Made by a program: the position numbers and the translations under genes. Shown piece by piece: positions 46,309-54,175 of a stretch of 64,000 nt of DNA (positions are counted from its first letter, which is position 1; the number at the start of each line of letters is the position of its first letter). The notes under the pieces are model-generated. The model did not search any database, was not told the origin of the DNA, and saw only the letters and a program-made list of their open reading frames with translations. The stretch covers positions 1,550,001 to 1,614,000 of the forward strand of contig NZ_CP108464.1 in the NCBI RefSeq assembly GCF_036226405.1, in the 5' to 3' direction. The DNA comes from Streptomyces sp. NBC_01260 (GTDB lineage: Bacteria; Actinomycetota; Actinomycetes; Streptomycetales; Streptomycetaceae).

Positions 46309-47100
46309 CTACTCCGGGTCGCGGTTGAACAGCGAGGTGGACCAGCAGTAGCCGAGCACGATCAGGCCGATGCACCAGGCAATCGCGATCCATCCGTTGT
46401 TGCCGATCTCGGCGCCGAGGAGCAGGCCGCGCAGGGTTTCGATGGCCGGGGTGAACGGCTGGTACTCAGCGATCGGCCGGAACCACCCGGGCATCGTGTC
46501 GGCGGGGATGAAGGCACTGGAGATGAGCGGGAGGAGGATCAGCGGCATGGCCATGTTGCCGGCCGCCTCGGGGTTCGGGGCGGCCAGCCCCATCCCGACC
46601 GCGATCCAGGTGAGCGCCAGGGCGAACAGGGTGATCAGCCCGAACGCCGCGATCCACTCCAGGACGCCGGCGTCGGTGGAGCGGAAGCCGATGGCCACGC
46701 CGACGGCACCGACGAGGACCACGCTGATGATCGACTGCAGCACGCTGCCGACGACGTGCCCGATGAGCAGCGAGCCTCGGTGGATCGCCATCGTGCGGAA
46801 GCGCGCGATGAGGCCCTCCGTAACGTCCATGGAGATGTGCACCGCGGCCCCGATCACGGTGCTGCCGATGGTCATCAGCAGCAGTCCCGGGACGATGTAG
46901 GCGATGTACTGGGAGCGGTCAGCGCCGCCGCCTCCGATACCGGCGCTCATCACGTCGCCGAAGATGTAGACGAAGAGGAGCAGCATCAGGATCGGCGTGA
47001 GCAGGAGGTTCAGGCTCCCGGACGGGTAGCGCCATGCGTGCAGGAGGTTGCGGCGCAGCATCGTGTTCGAGTCGCGCACGGCGAGGGACGGGGAACTCAT
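46309..47100 (-). CDS. ABC-2 type transporter permease (drug-export DrrB type)
   Basis: A 263-residue membrane protein with six helices, e.g. LLLTPILMLLLFVYIFGDVMSAG and YIVPGLLLMTIGSTVIGA, and the ABC-2 signature LISSAFIPADTMPGWFRPIAEYQPFTP. This is the DrrB/daunorubicin-resistance-type permease. The ATG overlaps the stop of the ATPase gene (ATGA). The partner ATPase has lost its Walker A, so this exporter is probably inactive unless another ATPase serves it. Confidence 0.9.
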   Translation of the reverse strand: MSSPSLAVRDSNTMLRRNLLHAWRYPSGSLNLLLTPILMLLLFVYIFGDVMSAGIGGGGADRSQYIAYIVPGLLLMTIGSTVIGAAVHISMDVTEGLIARFRTMAIHRGSLLIGHVVGSVLQSIISVVLVGAVGVAIGFRSTDAGVLEWIAAFGLITLFALALTWIAVGMGLAAPNPEAAGNMAMPLILLPLISSAFIPADTMPGWFRPIAEYQPFTPAIETLRGLLLGAEIGNNGWIAIAWCIGLIVLGYCWSTSLFNRDPE

Positions 47101-47882
47101 CGGGCGGTCTCCTCGGACTGGTTGGAGCTGGTCAGGGCGAAGAACACGTCGTCGAGGTCGGGGGTGTGGACGGTCAGCTCCTCGGCTTCGATGCCGGTGG
47201 AGTCCAGCCAGTCGAGGAGGGAGCGCAGCTCGCGCTGGCTGCCGTCGCTGGGGATCCGCAGCGACAGCGCCTCGTCGTCCCGGGTGCCCTCGCCCAGCGC
47301 GACGGCGGCGGACCGGTACGCCGCCGGATCGGAGAAGCGGAGGCGGACGTGACCGCCGGGGATGAGCCGTTTGAGCTCGTCGGCGCTCCCCTCGGCGGCG
47401 ATCCTGCCGTTGTTGAGGACGGCGATGCGGTCGGCGAGTTCGTCGGCCTCGTCCAGGTACTGGGTGGTGAGGAAGACGGTGACGCCGTCGGCGACGAGTT
47501 CGCGGATGATGTTCCACATGTTGTGGCGGCTGCGGGGGTCGAGGCCGGTGGTGGGTTCGTCGAGGAAGATGATCCGCGGGTTGCCGACCAGGGTCATGGC
47601 GAGGTCGAGGCGCCGTTTCATGCCGCCGGAGTAGGTGGAGGCCGGCTTCTTCGCGGCGTCGGTGAGGTCGAAACGCTCCAGCAGCCCGGCGGCGGCGCGC
47701 CGTCCCTCGCTGCGGGAGAGGTGGTGCAGGTCGGCCATGAGGAGCATGTTCTCCTCGCCGGTGATCAGGCCGTCGACGGCGGAGAACTGGCCGGTGACGC
47801 CGATCGCGGCCCGTACGGCCTGCGGTGACGTGGCGATGTCGTGGCCCGCGACCTCGGCCTGCCCGTCGTCGGCGGCGATGAG
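47097..47882 (-). pseudogene. ABC transporter ATPase (DrrA type) lacking its N terminus and Walker A
   Basis: Coding similarity begins abruptly with LIAADDGQAEVAGHD and GVTGQFSAVDGLITGEENML and continues intact through the signature YSGGMKRRLDLAM, Walker B IIFLDEPTTGLDPR and the DrrA-type C terminus. The first 45-50 residues with the P-loop (LLGPNGAGKTT in relatives) are absent, replaced by another gene in a different frame. The longest surviving ATG frame starts at 47747 (216 residues). Without a P-loop it cannot bind ATP normally, so it is called a pseudogene. Overlaps the permease by 4 bp. Confidence 0.85.
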
Positions 47883-48103
47883 GGCGGAATCTGGATGTTG
47901 ACCCGGCTCGGCCCGTCGCCGCCACCGTCCTCCGAGTTCACCACCAGGCGCAGGTACTTGGGCCGGGATTTCGGACGGAGTGCGGCCCCCGGCAGCGTCT
48001 CGGGCTGCCGGCGTTCGAGGGCGTTGATCAGCCGCTCGGCCTCGTCCGCGGTGACCTTGCCCTCGGCCAGCATCTGCAGGATCTGGCGGCGCTGCTCGTT
48101 CAT
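47765..48103 (-). CDS. SHOCT-like-domain protein truncated by fusion
   Basis: The first 70 residues (NEQRRQILQMLAEGKVTADEAERLINALE, then LRLVVNSEDGG and VNIQIP) match the SHOCT-like N terminus of YvlB/adhesin-type proteins usually encoded beside DUF2089. After VNIQIP the frame enters the beginning of the truncated ABC ATPase and reads out-of-frame junk (SSPPTTGRPRSRATTSP...) to a stop at 47765. The C-terminal adhesin-like half is gone. ATG at 48103 has GGGGAG upstream. A product may still be made but is not the native protein. Confidence 0.7.
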   Translation of the reverse strand: MNEQRRQILQMLAEGKVTADEAERLINALERRQPETLPGAALRPKSRPKYLRLVVNSEDGGGDGPSRVNIQIPPSSPPTTGRPRSRATTSPRHRRPYGPRSASPASSPPSTA

Positions 48104-48123
48104 TCTCGTTCTCCCCTTCTGAT

Positions 48124-48384
48124 TCATCTGACGCTTATCAGCACGGCCGTTGGGCCCTGCTCAATCTCGAACCGGGTGCCGGGCAGTGCCCACAGCAGTT
48201 GCCCGACGCCGCGCAGCGCACCCACCGGACTCACCCGGAAGACGCGGCAGGCGACCAGTCCGGCCGGCGCGGCGAGCAGCAGCAGAGGCGACAGCACCAC
48301 CGCCACCGGCAGGACAGGGACGCACAGCCGTCGTCGGCGGCCGTCGGAACGGCGATAGTGCACCGTCACCAGCTGCGGGATCAT
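48124..48384 (-). CDS. Small membrane protein
   Basis: An 86-residue protein with a basic N terminus (YRRSDGRRRRL) and one or two hydrophobic spans (VPVLPVAVVLSPLLLLAAPAG). The ATG overlaps the DUF2089 stop by 4 bp, so it belongs to the same operon, upstream of the SHOCT-like gene. No named family; such small membrane proteins are regular in DUF2089/SHOCT operons of Streptomyces. Confidence 0.72.
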   Translation of the reverse strand: MIPQLVTVHYRRSDGRRRRLCVPVLPVAVVLSPLLLLAAPAGLVACRVFRVSPVGALRGVGQLLWALPGTRFEIEQGPTAVLISVR

Positions 48385-48743
48385 CGAGACCTCTCCAGCT
48401 CGGCCAGCGCCTCCTGGGCGGTGATCTCCCCCCGCTGCAGACGGTCAACGACGTCTGCACCGGCGGGCGCCGGGTCGGTGTCGACGAAATCGAGGGCTTC
48501 GGCGATCCGCTTCAGCCGGGACTTGATCGTCGGGTAGCTCACCCCGAAGATCCGCTCCATCTCCTTGATCGAACCGTGCGACCGCACGAACGCGGCGACG
48601 AACACCTGGTCGTCGACGCCGAGCTGAGCCAGCTGCGGTGGCTCGAACTGCCCCTCGACCGCGACGCCGCTGTCGGCGAGCCGGACCCGCTCGACCACGA
48701 ACGGCCGCCCTTGCGTCAGGTCCGTCAGTTCCTGCCAGTCCAC
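48381..48743 (-). CDS. DUF2089 domain-containing HTH protein
   Basis: A 120-residue regulator-like protein starting with GTG. The HTH core RSHGSIKEMERIFGVSYPTIKSRLKRI is the DUF2089 hallmark; it has a charged C-terminal tail (LQRGEITAQEALAELERSR) resembling SHOCT. First gene of the operon DUF2089 - small membrane protein - SHOCT-like. Probably a DNA-binding regulator, targets unknown. Divergent-type AT-rich gap follows upstream to the MerR gene. Confidence 0.87.
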   Translation of the reverse strand: MDWQELTDLTQGRPFVVERVRLADSGVAVEGQFEPPQLAQLGVDDQVFVAAFVRSHGSIKEMERIFGVSYPTIKSRLKRIAEALDFVDTDPAPAGADVVDRLQRGEITAQEALAELERSR

Positions 48744-48829
48744 CCTCGGCTCCTCACACTCAGCGATGCACTCATGTTCATTTGTACATTGAGTTTTTTA
48801 AGTCGTCAACGAAAACATCTTAAGTTCTC

Positions 48830-49600
48830 TTATTCTGTCTTCGATGATCTGGGCTCACGGTCTCCCGCCCCCGCGATCAGTTGTGTGCGGATGAGCATGT
48901 CGAGTCGCCGCCATGCCGGGGACGCGGCGTTGACGGTGCTCTGGATGAGGGCGGGGATCTCGGAGGCCGCTTCGAGCTCGGGCGGTTCGTCGGATCCGTA
49001 GCGTTCCCGGGTCGCCTCGGTGATCCGGCGGGCGAGGCCGTCGATGCGGGGGTCGCCGGGGTCGAGGTCGCGTGCCTGGTCGTAGGCGAGGAAGAGCTGC
49101 CGCAGCGGGGGGTCGGCCAGGGTCTCGGTCTGGTCCCTGAACAGGGTGATCGCCTGGTCCGGGTGGGTGGCGAACACGAGGATCCACAGGTCGCGTTGCA
49201 GGTCCACCCAGCGCGGGGTGAATCCCCAGCGGGCCAGGTCCGCCAGATGGCCGCCGATCTCGGTGGGGAGCAGGGCCGGCTGCCCGGCGGCGAGCCGGCG
49301 CAGGCGCCCTTGCGCTGCCCGCAGGCCTGCGATGCGGGCGGTGAGCTCGTCGTCGATCTCGCGCAGCTCGTGCTGGAACTCTTCGTCGGTCGCTGATCTC
49401 AGGTCGCGGATACGGGCCAGGGGGACGCCGGAGTCGGCGAGGGTGCGGATCTTGATCAGGTCGATGGCGTCGTCCGCGCCGTAGCGCCGGTATCCCGATG
49501 CATCGCGGTCGGGCTCCGGGAGCAGCCCCTTGTCGTGATAGACGCGAATGGTCTTGATCGACACTCCGACGTACCTGGCCAGCTGCCCGATGGTGATCAC
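48830..49600 (-). CDS. MerR family transcriptional regulator
   Basis: A 256-residue MerR protein. HTH: TIGQLARYVGVSIKTIRVYHDKGLLPEPDRDASGYRRY; then the dimerisation coiled coil (ARIRDLRSATDEEFQHELREI) and a 140-residue C-terminal helical effector domain of the type seen in TipA-like or multidrug-sensing MerR regulators. No metal-binding Cys. GTG start. It lies upstream of the exporter region and might have regulated it; inferred. Its 5' end overlaps the opposite-strand remnant at 49622 region only in the non-coding part. Confidence 0.88.
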   Translation of the reverse strand: MITIGQLARYVGVSIKTIRVYHDKGLLPEPDRDASGYRRYGADDAIDLIKIRTLADSGVPLARIRDLRSATDEEFQHELREIDDELTARIAGLRAAQGRLRRLAAGQPALLPTEIGGHLADLARWGFTPRWVDLQRDLWILVFATHPDQAITLFRDQTETLADPPLRQLFLAYDQARDLDPGDPRIDGLARRITEATRERYGSDEPPELEAASEIPALIQSTVNAASPAWRRLDMLIRTQLIAGAGDREPRSSKTE

Positions 49601-49621
49601 CCGCTGCTGGACGAGGGTTCC

Positions 49622-49768
49622 ATGCGAGCCGGGCTGCTGCTCACCCGGCGTGCAGCCTCAGCCGGCGACCTGCGCGAGCTGCAGCGGATCTCCGACGCCG
49701 GATACGTCGACGCAGGGAACGAGCTGAACCGACTGCTGGAGGCACCGGCAGGCGAACGGGGGAACTGA
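49622..49768 (+). pseudogene. Fragment of a helical-repeat protein
   Basis: About 49 residues, MRAGLLLTRRAASAGDLREL then QRISDAGYVDAGNELNRLL, resemble the last unit of the tandem ALRRLADAG-type helical repeat proteins of Streptomyces. No upstream units or start region are present, so it is probably a remnant. Confidence 0.45.
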
Positions 49769-49913
49769 GAGTCCGACCGCTCGCGACTGCCGTCCGGACC
49801 AGGCGATCGGGTTCGGCCCGCGGTCGGCGCGCTCCGGCCAGGGATTCGGCAGGTCCATTCACTGGCTCCCCGCAACGGGGCTCATGGTTGGGGGGAGCCG
49901 CTGCTGCGCCGCG

Positions 49914-51536
49914 TCAGTGGGTCTGGCCGGGCAGCACCTGGATGGTGCCGCCGACCGCCCGCTCGCCCGTCGCGTCCGAGGGGTGGTTGACGAGGGCACC
50001 GTTGACGGCCATGGCGGTGGAGCCGCCGCCGTCGAGGTTGAGGGCGTCCACGGCACCGAGCGAGCGCATGAAGGAGGCGGCCTCTTGGAGGGTGAAGCCT
50101 TCACTGCCACCGGTCCGGCGGCCGTCCACGACGGCCAGGATCAGTCGGCCCTTGACGTCGACACCGGCCATCGTGCGCGGCTGGCGGACGTTCGCCCAGG
50201 CGTAGCCGAAGGACAGGTCCTTCGGGTCGACGACGCCCTCGGTCGCTGCGTCGATGCTGGTACGGCCGTGACTGACGAGAGTGGGGGCAGCGCTGACGAT
50301 GCTGTCGTTGCGGCCGAGTTTCACACGCTTGCCGGCCGTGTCGCGGATGGCCGTCTCTACACCGATCCGCTGACCCGTACGGGCGTGAGCGGTCAGCCAG
50401 TCGGCGGCCGAGCCGATGCCCTGGAGGACCGTGCCGCGGGCCGGAACGGTACCTCCGCGGGAACCCGCCGACACCACGCGGCCGCCGGCGTCCAGCACGA
50501 CCTGCGTACCGGGTCCGGTGGGCAGTGGCGCGCCGAACTCGCCGGTGAACAGCACCAGATCATTCGCCGCGTGGCAGGTGACATCCTGCCAGGGCAGATC
50601 GCTCGGGGTCGCTCCCGGACGCCCGCAGTCCCGGACGAGACCAGGCACCCGGTTGATGCCCTGGGCCTGGTAGCTGTCTGCGCGCGCGTGCACCGTGACG
50701 GTCGTCGTCAGGTCCGCCACCCGTACGTGCCGACCGCCGTCCCCGATGATCAGCGCCGCCCGAGATCCGGCGGCCATCGACTCCAACTCGCCGTGGTCCG
50801 CGCTGAGACCCGACTGCGTTCCCTGGACGCCGTCGGCGTCGGAGGTGACGAAGAACCCGGCGTTGACGCCCACCACGGAGCCCAGCTTCGCGGCGACCGA
50901 CGAGGTGGTCACGCGCTGCGCGACGTTGCCGTCATGGGTGCCCTCGACGGTGCCGGTGAACCTGTGCGGATCGATGACGGCGACGTGCACGTTCTCCCGG
51001 TCGGCCGGCTGGTCGGCGTCGTAGCCCGTCCAGTCGACGGCGGTGTGGAAGCCCTCCGCTGTGACCGCCTGGGCGGCGCTCTGGGCGGCCGCTTGGTTGG
51101 CGTACGAGCCGATCCTCACCCGCAGGCCCATGACGCCGTGCGGGGTGTCGGCGTAATCGGGCCAGCGCACCGTCTCCACCCGCGGTTCGAAACCGCCGGC
51201 GCGCAACTGCTGCGCGGTGGCGTCGGCCCAGGACTGGGACCCCACCGCCGCCCAGGTCGCGGCGCCGCTCAGGCGACCGGTGGCCGGGGCCTGGACGGTG
51301 ACCGTCCAGACCGGCTTGACGTTCCCGTTCTCGATGGTGGCACTGCGTACCTGCACGCCGGGAGCGACCGTCTGCGTCGTCCACTTGATCGCGTCCGTGG
51401 CCGGGGCGGCGGCGGAGCTGGGCGCTGCAGCCTGCGCCGTTCCCCAGACTCCGCCCGAGGTGACGACGGCGAATACTACGGCGACGCTCAGCAGGACTCG
51501 TGCTCGCGCGGCAGACCGGGTGTTCTTGTGGGTCAT
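49914..51536 (-). CDS. Secreted phosphodiester glycosidase (NAGPA-domain) protein
   Basis: A 540-residue secreted protein. Signal peptide: basic start, then VLLSVAVVFAVVTSGGVWGTAQA. Residues 55-165 include SPOR-like repeats (VTVQAPATGRLSGAATWAAVG; RVRIGSYANQAAAQSAAQAV) that would bind peptidoglycan; residues 230-540 are the NAGPA domain with GVNAGFFV, RLILAVVDGRR, and ALNLDGGGSTAMAV. NAGPA-type proteins remove N-acetylglucosamine from phosphodiesters, a possible cell-wall teichoic-acid or exopolysaccharide role here. Start ATG at 51536. No operon partner. Confidence 0.88.
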   Translation of the reverse strand: MTHKNTRSAARARVLLSVAVVFAVVTSGGVWGTAQAAAPSSAAAPATDAIKWTTQTVAPGVQVRSATIENGNVKPVWTVTVQAPATGRLSGAATWAAVGSQSWADATAQQLRAGGFEPRVETVRWPDYADTPHGVMGLRVRIGSYANQAAAQSAAQAVTAEGFHTAVDWTGYDADQPADRENVHVAVIDPHRFTGTVEGTHDGNVAQRVTTSSVAAKLGSVVGVNAGFFVTSDADGVQGTQSGLSADHGELESMAAGSRAALIIGDGGRHVRVADLTTTVTVHARADSYQAQGINRVPGLVRDCGRPGATPSDLPWQDVTCHAANDLVLFTGEFGAPLPTGPGTQVVLDAGGRVVSAGSRGGTVPARGTVLQGIGSAADWLTAHARTGQRIGVETAIRDTAGKRVKLGRNDSIVSAAPTLVSHGRTSIDAATEGVVDPKDLSFGYAWANVRQPRTMAGVDVKGRLILAVVDGRRTGGSEGFTLQEAASFMRSLGAVDALNLDGGGSTAMAVNGALVNHPSDATGERAVGGTIQVLPGQTH

Positions 51537-51949
51537 GGCATCCTCTGGTTTCCACGGTGAGTGGCCGCACGAGCCGAGCCCTTCCGGCCACCTCTTCCGG
51601 ATGATTAGAACCGGTGGGTGGAGCGGCATCGGTGCTCAGCAGCAACGGCTCGGGGAACAGTCGGGGAACAAGTCCGGCAGGGCTACACCGAAGTCGAGGA
51701 GCGCGTGCGGAAGGAAGCTGCTGACGGCGATGTCAGGCTCGGGGTGGTGCGGATGTCCAACGCCGTGACCAGGGATGCGGTGCCGTGGCGGCGGCACTCA
51801 CATGCGGCCGACTGGGGAGGCGGAGATGGTGGCGAACACCGTGTCGGCGGCCTTCGCCGCGATCGTGCGGTGCGACCAGATCGCCTCTGGTTGCGGTGGG
51901 GTGCGTCGTCGCCCTCCTGGCGCAGAGCACCGTCCCGACTCGGGGCGCG
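51537..51949. other. Intergenic region (413 nt)
   Basis: Promoter region of the phosphodiester glycosidase at one end and the 3' side of the Zn-ribbon gene at the other. A plus-strand stretch reading VRQGYTEVEERVRKEAADGD looks coding-like but lacks a plausible gene around it; possibly a decayed gene. Nothing else seen. Confidence 0.4.
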
Positions 51950-52351
51950 TCAGTACCAGTTGGCCGTGAGGGGCGGATCGCAGAGTTCGAGGACGACCTC
52001 GCCCGCCTCGGAGGTCGTGCCGTCGACGGGCCGGACCCGGTCGCCGACACTCACGAGATGGGGCGCCGCGCCCACGATCCGGCACCGGTACACAAAGCCT
52101 TCCGGGAAGCGGACCAGGGACTCGTTCCGCATGACCCGCGAATAGCGGTTCACGACACTGGACCGTACGACGACACCGTGACCGTCACTGCGCCCCGGTT
52201 CGAGATCGCTCGACGCGCAGACGGGGCACAGGAGTTTACGGAAGGAGGCGGTGCCGCACCATCGGCACACCTGGTAGACCAGCCCTTCCACGGTGTGCGG
52301 TTCTGCCGCGTCGCAGGCCGTCCGCCCCACGTCGATTCCGGTACTGAACAC
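51950..52351 (-). CDS. Zn-ribbon/OB-fold (DUF35) acyl-CoA-associated protein
   Basis: A 133-residue protein with an N-terminal zinc ribbon CRWCGTASFRKLLCPVC (near residue 44) and a C-terminal OB-fold (VVVRSSVVNRYSRV, GDRVRPVDG). DUF35 proteins partner with thiolases in fatty or steroid acyl-CoA metabolism; no thiolase gene lies beside it here. GTG at 52351 with GGGAGG 8 nt upstream is the start. Its promoter carries two copies of the TetR operator (52416-52451), matching those before etfB. Confidence 0.83.
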   Translation of the reverse strand: MFSTGIDVGRTACDAAEPHTVEGLVYQVCRWCGTASFRKLLCPVCASSDLEPGRSDGHGVVVRSSVVNRYSRVMRNESLVRFPEGFVYRCRIVGAAPHLVSVGDRVRPVDGTTSEAGEVVLELCDPPLTANWY

Positions 52352-52415
52352 GTCTCGGCCTCCCGCGCTCGACTCGGTGCGCCGCACCTCCGGCGACGGC
52401 ACACCGGCACCGTAT

Positions 52416-52451
52416 GGCACTTAGTGCCAGCACGTAAAGGTACTGAGTGCC
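52416..52451. promoter_or_regulatory. Paired TetR operator upstream of the Zn-ribbon gene
   Basis: Two dyads, GGCACTTAGTGCC (52416-52428, perfect) and GGTACTGAGTGCC (52439-52451), centre spacing 23 bp. On the minus strand they read GGCACTCAGTACCTTTAC-N6-GGCACTAAGTGCCATA, the same arrangement as before etfB. Confidence 0.85.
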
Positions 52452-52515
52452 GAAACTTGGCAAAGCGCCCCCGAAGCACCCCCGAAGCGCCTCCGAAGCA
52501 CCTGCGGCCGGCGGC

Positions 52516-53220
52516 TCAGTCCTTGCCGAGAGCCGACTCGATGCGCTGCACCACACGCCACATGGGGGCGCCCTTCGCCGCGACCATCACGATCACCTCG
52601 TCCTCGCGGGCACTCACGGCGGGCAGCCGGGCCGCCCGGCCCCACACCGTGCGTACGAGTTCGAGCGCCCGGTCCACTTCGGCCCCGGCATCGCCCTCAC
52701 CGCCCGAACGCAGCCAGGACCGAAGGCCGTTGTTGTGTGCCGCGACCACCGAGGCGGCGATGACCTCGGCGCGCAGCGCATCGTCCCGGGTGCCGGCGCC
52801 GCGCCGCTCCAGGTATCCGGCGAGGGTCCGCTCGTAGCGTCGTACGACGGAGAGTTCATAGGTACGCAGACCGGGCACCTCCCGGGTGAGCCGGTAGCGC
52901 TGCACGGAGAACTCCGGATTCACGGCGTACATCCGCAGCACGAGCCGGGCCGCGTCGCACACCGTGTCCACCGGATCGCCGTCACCGGCGGCCTCCAGGA
53001 ACGCGGTCATGTCCGCGAGGCAACGCTCGTGATCGGGGAAGACCGCATCCTCCTTGGACGGGAAATAGCGGAAGAACGAACGCCGCCCCACGCCCGCCCT
53101 GGCGACGATGTCGTCCACCGTGGTCCGCTCGAACCCGCGCTCCATGAAGAGCCCGAAGGCCGCCTCGGCAAGCACGTCACGCATGGGCGGTTTCTTGGCT
53201 GGTCCGCGGTCCTCAGTCAT
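52516..53220 (-). CDS. TetR family transcriptional regulator
   Basis: A 234-residue TetR regulator. HTH: FGLFMERGFERTTVDDIVARAGVGRRSFFRYFPSKED (residues 22-58), the acyl-CoA/lipid type 'RSFFRYF'. C-terminal domain helical; ligand unknown. ATG at 53220 (MTEDRG). Both flanks of the gene carry the same paired operator, so it should repress itself, the Zn-ribbon gene and etfBA. Lipid or acyl-CoA sensing is suggested by its targets. Confidence 0.9.
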   Translation of the reverse strand: MTEDRGPAKKPPMRDVLAEAAFGLFMERGFERTTVDDIVARAGVGRRSFFRYFPSKEDAVFPDHERCLADMTAFLEAAGDGDPVDTVCDAARLVLRMYAVNPEFSVQRYRLTREVPGLRTYELSVVRRYERTLAGYLERRGAGTRDDALRAEVIAASVVAAHNNGLRSWLRSGGEGDAGAEVDRALELVRTVWGRAARLPAVSAREDEVIVMVAAKGAPMWRVVQRIESALGKD

Positions 53221-53251
53221 GGCGGAAACGTAGCACCAGAAGCCGATATCC

Positions 53252-53286
53252 GGCACTTGGTACCTTTACTCAGGGTACTGAGTGCC
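53252..53286. promoter_or_regulatory. Paired TetR operator between tetR and etfB
   Basis: GGCACTTGGTACC (53252-53264) and GGTACTGAGTGCC (53274-53286), centre spacing 22 bp, 42 nt before the etfB start and 32 nt before the tetR start. The flanking GTACCTTTAC and GTGCCATA match the site in front of the Zn-ribbon gene. Confidence 0.85.
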
Positions 53287-53327
53287 ATAGAGTCGGAGCA
53301 CGAACCGCATCAGTGAGGAGAGCCGGC

Positions 53328-54113
53328 GTGAGCTTGAGGATCGTTGTCTGTGTGAAGTACGTGCCCGACGCGACCGGTGACCGGCATTTCGCCGATGACC
53401 TGACGTTGGATCGTGAGGATGTCGACGGTCTGTTGTCGGAGCTGGATGAGTATGCGGTCGAGCAGGCGTTGCAGATCGCGGACGGGGTGGATGATGCGGA
53501 GGTCACCGTGTTGACGGTGGGTCCGCAGGATGCCAAGGACGCGTTGCGCAAGGCGTTGTCGATGGGTGCGGACAAGGCTGTTCACGTCGAGGACGACGGT
53601 CTGCACGGTTCGGATGCGGTGGGTACGTCGTTGGTGCTGGCGAAGGCGGTCGAGAAGACGGGTTATGACCTGGTGATCTCGGGGATGGCGTCGACGGACG
53701 GCACGATGGGTGTGGTTCCGGCGTTGCTGGCGGAGCGGCTGGGTGTGCCGCAGGTGACGTTGTTGTCCGAGGTGAGGGTCGAGGGTGGTGTGGTGACCGG
53801 GCGTCGGGACGGTGACACGGCGTCGGAGCGGCTGGAGGCGTCGTTGCCCGCGGTGGTGTCGGTGACTGATCAGTCGGGTGAGGCGCGTTACCCGTCGTTC
53901 AAGGGGATCATGGCGGCGAAGAAGAAGCCGGTGGAGTCGCTGGATCTGGGTGATCTGGGGATCGAGGCGGGCGAGGTGGGTCTGGCGGGTGCGTGGTCGG
54001 TGGTGGATTCGGCGGTGCAGCGTCCGGCGCGTACGGCGGGCACGATCGTGAAGGACGAGGGTGAGGGTGGCAGGCAGCTGGCCGAGTTCCTGGCGGGTCA
54101 GAAGTTCATCTAG
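53328..54113 (+). CDS. etfB: Electron transfer flavoprotein subunit beta
   Basis: A 261-residue EtfB: VVCVKYVPDATGD start, ALRKALSMGADKAVHV, and DYDLVISGMASTDGTMG blocks. It receives electrons from acyl-CoA dehydrogenases with EtfA and passes them to the respiratory chain. GTG at 53328 has GAGGAG 8 nt upstream. Codon use is odd for the window: many GGT, TTG and TCG codons, lower third-position C. 62 nt separate it from etfA. Likely controlled by the TetR encoded opposite. Confidence 0.94.
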   Translation: MSLRIVVCVKYVPDATGDRHFADDLTLDREDVDGLLSELDEYAVEQALQIADGVDDAEVTVLTVGPQDAKDALRKALSMGADKAVHVEDDGLHGSDAVGTSLVLAKAVEKTGYDLVISGMASTDGTMGVVPALLAERLGVPQVTLLSEVRVEGGVVTGRRDGDTASERLEASLPAVVSVTDQSGEARYPSFKGIMAAKKKPVESLDLGDLGIEAGEVGLAGAWSVVDSAVQRPARTAGTIVKDEGEGGRQLAEFLAGQKFI

Positions 54114-54175
54114 GGCTTGGTGCCCGTTCGTTGTCCTCGTTGTTTCTTCGCTGATGTGCAGGAGAGGGAAGTTCC

